Shown one piece after another: positions 5,561 to 7,690 of a DNA stretch of 7,690 nt. The notes below the pieces were generated by a model. The model saw only the letters and a program-made list of their open reading frames with translations, was not told where the DNA came from and did not search any database. Origin of the DNA: Candidatus Bathyarchaeota archaeon (GTDB taxonomy: Archaea > Thermoproteota > Bathyarchaeia > 40CM-2-53-6 > FEN-987); the NCBI GenBank assembly GCA_003152955.1, contig PMBQ01000427.1:1-7690 (forward strand), in the 5' to 3' direction. Both the position numbers and the translations under genes were made by a program. Each line of letters starts with the position of its first letter. The first letter of the stretch is position 1.

Positions 5561-5596
5561 AAGTGTGTGTGCGCACCAGTGATACCACACACACTT
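5561..5596 (-). repeat. Intergenic repeat unit 11 (perfect 11-bp hairpin, right arm of a pair)
   Basis: AAGTGTGTGTG (5561-5571) and CACACACACTT (5586-5596) are exact complements around a 14-base loop CGCACCAGTGATAC. The stretch CGCACCAGTGATACC and ACACAC (5572-5592) is also the inverted partner of unit 10. Two alternative foldings are therefore possible: small hairpin or long paired arms. Confidence 0.88.
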
Positions 5597-5631
5597 TCAA
5601 CCGAATGCTCGCTACGCTCGGATAACGACTC

Positions 5632-5676
5632 TTTTGTTGCGGTGTATTTTGTTGGGTTGAGTTTTGTTCGGTTGTT
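5632..5676 (+). repeat. Three degenerate 15-bp tandem repeats beginning TTTTGTT
   Basis: TTTTGTT occurs at 5632, 5647 and 5662, exactly 15 bases apart, each followed by a G/T-rich filler (GCGGTGTA, GGGTTGAG, CGGTTGTT). The tract is strongly strand-asymmetric, with almost no A or C on the + strand. No function is evident. Confidence 0.6.
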
Positions 5677-5683
5677 TGCGCAT

Positions 5684-5710
5684 GTGTTCGGTCTAGCGGT
5701 GCGCACACAA
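5684..5710 (+). repeat. Intergenic repeat unit 12 (partial)
   Basis: GTGTTCGGTCTAGCGG then TGCGCACACAA: degenerate head, GCGGTGCG core as in unit 15, and the CACACA hairpin closure of the hairpin-form copies. It has no AATTTGAACC tail. Confidence 0.55.
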
Positions 5711-5796
5711 GATCTAATGTCGACAACGTCAGGGCCTAAGCCTTCGTTTATTGCTGAGATAGATGCGAAATAGTAAGCGCTTAGACGCAGTTATGA

Positions 5797-6048
5797 TTGT
5801 GGTCTCTCTTGGAGAAAGATGATGCAGTTTTCTATGCGCTTATGAAAATGGGCCATCAGTGTCCTCAAGCCATCACTCCACACCCTCATCCGTTAAGCAA
5901 GAAAACAGGGAGCGCGTGGCTTGTGGAAGTCGAACATGGCCATAACGACCTCGGCAAGCATGGAGATTACACCTTCTGGTATAAGATCGTGGATGATCCA
6001 AAGAATGCCGAATGGGGCTGCAGGAAAGGATCTAACGACATGAGCTGA
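5797..6048 (+). CDS. Hypothetical protein, possibly the tail of a decayed gene
   Basis: The frame is open from just after TGA 5794-5796 to TGA 6046-6048. The only starts are TTG 5797, TTG 5809 or ATG 5842 (MKMGHQCPQ...). The product is hydrophilic, with PHPHPLSKKTGSAWLVEVEH, GHNDLGKHGDYTFWYKIVDD and AEWGCRKGSN; the composition is protein-like, unlike the antisense frame. I do not recognise it. Two neighbouring frames upstream give continuous protein-like text: MSTTSGPKPSFIAEIDAK (5717-5770), then NSKRLDAVMIVVSL (5769 onward), each shifted by one base from the next. The whole 5717-6048 stretch may therefore be one gene with two frameshifts. A repeat half-unit ends seven bases before 5717. The intact-gene reading (from ATG 5842, 68 codons) remains possible. 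Confidence 0.45.
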   Translation: MWSLLEKDDAVFYALMKMGHQCPQAITPHPHPLSKKTGSAWLVEVEHGHNDLGKHGDYTFWYKIVDDPKNAEWGCRKGSNDMS

Positions 6049-6121
6049 CACTTGCCGTGCGTATGGGATAAAGTCAGAGTCGTCCTGGCGCTCGTAGCGA
6101 GAGCAGACACACCAAAAACTC

Positions 6122-6160
6122 ATGGTTCAGATTCCGTTGCCCCGCACCACTAGTACCAGA
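6122..6160 (-). repeat. Intergenic repeat unit 13
   Basis: ATGGTTCAGATTCCGTTGCC then CCGCACCACTAGTACCA, the reverse-orientation tail, core and head with a degenerate CACACA end (GAGACA). An upstream GAGAGCAGACACACC (about 6099-6112) may be the remnant of its + oriented partner. It lies between convergent genes. Confidence 0.7.
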
Positions 6161-6218
6161 GACAAGCAAAACACCAGAACGACGTCTTAGAAGATTGTTT
6201 AGATTATCCCTAGGTTGG

Positions 6219-6254
6219 TCATAACAATTTTCTCAAGTTCAACAATTGTCATGA
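6219..6254. other. Stem-loop downstream of the PhoU-like gene
   Basis: TCATAACAATT (6219-6229) and AATTGTCATGA (6244-6254) pair over 11 positions with one mismatch around a 14-base loop. It lies about 40 bases beyond the stop of the leftward regulator gene and could protect or end its transcript. No T-run follows on that strand, so a terminator role is uncertain. Confidence 0.35.
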
Positions 6255-6292
6255 TAGTGAGGTCAGCCGCGGCGAAATTTCCTACTAACCGC

Positions 6293-7357
6293 CTACGTTG
6301 GTCTGGGCTCGCTATCTGAGAGGTACCCGCAGATTTCTGAGGGATTCTCCATGACACGATTGATCGTAATTTCGCCAATTATTTTACAATATTTGGCGAT
6401 CTGACCGAGGTTCCGAATTATGATTCGGAGACTCGTTGCACGACTCACATCTTTCACATGTGACAAGATCTTCTCGGTCAACCTTCGCTCATCGTTCTCT
6501 GCGCTAAGAACCATTTCCACCGCTTCATTAGCGCGTCTAATCTCGCCGGCGAACAGTGCCTCGATGCTTTGCTTGGAAATTTGGTTAACCTGACCTGCAA
6601 ACTTGGAGATATCCTTCAGAATATTCTCACTAGTTATTTCCATATCTTCCATTGCCAAGATTTCGTTTGCTATGTTCTTCGCGGAGTCCGCCATCTCTTC
6701 CAGAGTCTTGGCGACCACTCTGTTGCCCAGAATGTGAAGTGGAGATTCAATGCCGATCTTGGAGGCCGTGCTTCGATCGCGTACTGCAAGTAGTAGTTGT
6801 CTCACTATGAGCCAGTAGATTTTGTCCGACTCTTCCTCCATGTGAATAACTTCCACCGCGAGTTCAGGCCTCGCTACCAACAGGGCCTTGATCGAAGCAT
6901 CCACCATTGACGAGACTATGATGTGCAGCCTGCGCAGTAGTCCATTGATTGGAAATCTCGTAGGGTCGACGAAGCTTTGCAGGACTACTTGCTTGAGAGT
7001 CTGTTCGACAATACTGATACCGTTCAAATGCTGTGTTGTTTCCCGGATCTCTTCGAGGTGAACTTTCTCCAGCTTGTCTCTAGCGACAACTTGGATCGTG
7101 TCATGGCCGAGGATGTAGTTCGCTTTTATTACTCGAGTAAGAAGGTTGGGTGAATTACACAGGTCCGAGTTGATTACGCAATTCCTGACTTCCTCCCGTT
7201 TGTGCTCTGTCCCGGGTATGAGTTTCAATGAGTCGTCGTCTTCGCGCTTGAGTGAAACGATGTCGCCGGCATTCAGTTTCACCTCCTGAACCCAGCCTCT
7301 GGGCAGAGAGACGGTTAAGGTAGAATATCCAACTCTCTGGACCTTTCTGGCTTCCAA
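6293..7357 (-). CDS. AbrB-PhoU phosphate-uptake-type regulator
   Basis: 354 residues. Residues 3-47 form an AbrB/SpoVT swapped-hairpin DNA-binding domain: RKVQRVGYSTLTVSLPRGW, then VKLNAGDIVSL with the typical 'LPxxWxxExxLxxGD' pattern. After a linker, about 135-340 is a helical PhoU domain with repeated metal-site motifs: E174-xxx-D178 (MEEESDKIYW), E220-xxx-D224 (LEEMADSAKNIANEI) and ENDERR near 287. This fused architecture is known from archaea, where it is annotated as a phosphate uptake regulator; here DNA binding and the PhoU signalling domain are in one chain. No pst transporter genes are visible nearby. The start is TTG 7357-7355: no ATG occurs before the in-frame upstream TAG, and the protein begins MEARKVQRVG, the normal family start. 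It is monocistronic and convergent with the ORF ending at 6048. Confidence 0.9.
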   Translation of the reverse strand: MEARKVQRVGYSTLTVSLPRGWVQEVKLNAGDIVSLKREDDDSLKLIPGTEHKREEVRNCVINSDLCNSPNLLTRVIKANYILGHDTIQVVARDKLEKVHLEEIRETTQHLNGISIVEQTLKQVVLQSFVDPTRFPINGLLRRLHIIVSSMVDASIKALLVARPELAVEVIHMEEESDKIYWLIVRQLLLAVRDRSTASKIGIESPLHILGNRVVAKTLEEMADSAKNIANEILAMEDMEITSENILKDISKFAGQVNQISKQSIEALFAGEIRRANEAVEMVLSAENDERRLTEKILSHVKDVSRATSLRIIIRNLGQIAKYCKIIGEITINRVMENPSEICGYLSDSEPRPT

Positions 7358-7390
7358 GCAGGCGCACGAGAATAAATAGTCTAGAAACTA

Positions 7391-7400
7391 GAATATATGT
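7391..7400 (-). promoter_or_regulatory. TATA-like box for the PhoU-like gene
   Basis: On the minus strand the sequence is ACATATATTC, centred about 38 bases before the TTG start. With the usual archaeal spacing, transcription would begin roughly 12 bases before the start codon, fitting the lack of a Shine-Dalgarno site. Assigned by eye only. Confidence 0.35.
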
Positions 7401-7435
7401 CTCTATACGGTTTGCCAAAGTCCACACGAATTGGA

Positions 7436-7465
7436 GCGTGCGAGCACTGGAAATTGAACCGTCGG
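7436..7465 (+). repeat. Intergenic repeat unit 14 (5'-truncated)
   Basis: GCGTGCGAGCACTGG then AAATTGAACCGTCGG: core and tail without the GTGTGTGG head. First of a head-to-tail cluster upstream of the PhoU-like gene that runs to the window edge; no gene is seen in 7358-7690. Confidence 0.8.
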
Positions 7466-7476
7466 TTCAGGCGTTT

Positions 7477-7522
7477 GTGTGTGTGGTATAGCGGTGCGAG
7501 CACCTGAATTTGAACCGTAGTT
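7477..7522 (+). repeat. Intergenic repeat unit 15 (best consensus copy)
   Basis: GTGTGTGTGGTATAGC, GGTGCGAGCACCTG, AATTTGAACCGTAGTT. GGTGC and GCACC flank a two-base gap, making a compact palindrome in the centre of the unit. Confidence 0.92.
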
Positions 7523-7536
7523 CTGGTCGGTTTATT

Positions 7537-7583
7537 GTGTGTGTGGGTATCATGGTGCGAACAGCGTGATTTGAACCGTCGTT
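7537..7583 (+). repeat. Intergenic repeat unit 16
   Basis: GTGTGTGTGGGTATCATGG, TGCGAACAGCGTG, ATTTGAACCGTCGTT. It starts 60 bases after unit 15, with a complete head and tail. Confidence 0.92.
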
Positions 7584-7627
7584 GTGTGTGGTGTCAATGG
7601 TGCCCGCACGCACGCTAACGACGATTC
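7584..7627 (+). repeat. Intergenic repeat unit 17 (degenerate tail)
   Basis: GTGTGTGGTGTCAATGG then TGCCCGCACGCACG follows unit 16 with no gap. The tail (CTAACGACGATTCG) has lost AATTTGAACC but keeps ACGACG, as in the TAACGACGA just after the hydrolase stop codon. Confidence 0.8.
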
Positions 7628-7657
7628 GTAGGATTGTGACTTGTCATTCGTTGTCGC

Positions 7658-7690
7658 GTGTTGTGTGGTTTGCTGATGCGCACACACCAC
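7658..7690 (+). repeat. Intergenic repeat unit 18 (hairpin form, reaches the window edge)
   Basis: GTGTTGTGTG (7658-7667) pairs with CACACACCAC (7681-7690) with one mismatch around a loop reading GTTTGCTGATGCG. The sequence is cut at the edge, so the cluster may continue. Confidence 0.75.

Noticed and set aside
2604..5596. MITEs or insertion sequences
   Set aside because: No target-site duplications, conserved termini around a constant body, or transposase could be seen. Mobility cannot be excluded, but the repeats are reported only as repeats.
5567..5716. ORF start at 5567 leading into MSTTSG
   Set aside because: It begins inside a repeat hairpin and runs through the TTTTGTT tandem and another repeat unit; the hydrophobic text is a by-product of the T/G-rich DNA.
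5608..6101. Inverted 9-bp pair CTCGCTACG / CGTAGCGAG flanking the 5797-6048 ORF
   Set aside because: Exact but too short and too far apart to claim an element; a generic short palindrome-prone motif.
5893..6123. Leftward 76-codon frame opposite the hypothetical ORF at 5797-6048
   Set aside because: Antisense shadow, rich in Trp, Cys and His without a family pattern, and it starts within repeat-flanking DNA.
1931..6160. Integron cassette array with attC sites
   Set aside because: One repeat per gene and paired inverted arms suggested attC, but the RYYYAAC/GTTRRRY core sites are missing, genes alternate in strand, and no integrase is present.
7436..7690. CRISPR array
   Set aside because: Units are regularly placed but diverged from each other, partly abutting, with spacers from 0 to about 30 bases of repeat-like sequence, and no cas genes. 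Not a CRISPR.

Overview
The window looks like a piece of an archaeal chromosome, most probably from the TACK side (Nitrososphaeria/Thaumarchaeota or a relative). This is inference from gene content: a one-piece regulator with an AbrB/SpoVT-type DNA-binding head and a PhoU tail, small zinc-ribbon proteins, an archaeal pilin-like membrane anchor, and several TTG/GTG starts without clear Shine-Dalgarno sites. No rRNA or tRNA gene was seen to settle the lineage.

Layout from left to right: the start of a leftward membrane-anchored protein (1-122, cut by the edge); a rightward surface-anchored protein with a clan GH-A-like glycoside hydrolase domain (434-1924); a tiny leftward double zinc ribbon protein (2108-2299); a doubtful small rightward ORF (2390-2590); a leftward four-helix membrane protein with a C-terminal zinc ribbon (2699-3190); a rightward YkgJ-type cysteine-cluster protein (3611-4045); a leftward two-gene operon of a PhnB-like VOC protein and an unrecognised protein joined by an ATGA overlap (5324 to 4252); a rightward hypothetical ORF that may be the tail of a decayed gene (5797-6048); and a leftward AbrB-PhoU phosphate-type regulator (7357 to 6293). 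Apart from the operon pair, neighbours alternate in strand and share no obvious pathway. They read as a scattered set of accessory and housekeeping genes rather than one system.

The striking thing is what lies between them. Nearly every intergenic space carries one to five copies of an imperfect repeat of about 45 bp. Read on the + orientation its blocks are GTGTGTGGTA, a variable 3-5 nt, TGGTGCG, then either CACACACA (closing a hairpin with the first block) or GCACCTG followed by AATTTGAACCGTCGT. About 17 recognisable units or half-units occur in 7.7 kb. Several form head-to-head inverted pairs with arms of about 21 nt (4049-4118, 5504-5594, 2604-2685), and five lie head to tail at the right edge (7436-7690). 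Two copies run into coding sequence: one supplies the stop codon of the membrane/zinc-ribbon gene, another probably the last residues of the hydrolase. The pattern resembles bacterial REP/BIME extragenic palindromes. I do not recognise this family, and no associated transposase or integrase is in the window.

Other points worth a look are a perfect 22-bp palindrome in front of the membrane/zinc-ribbon gene with a 12-bp inverted copy across the same divergent intergenic region, a 15-bp-period TTTTGTT tandem, and short broken reading frames beside repeat copies that suggest decay or insertion.
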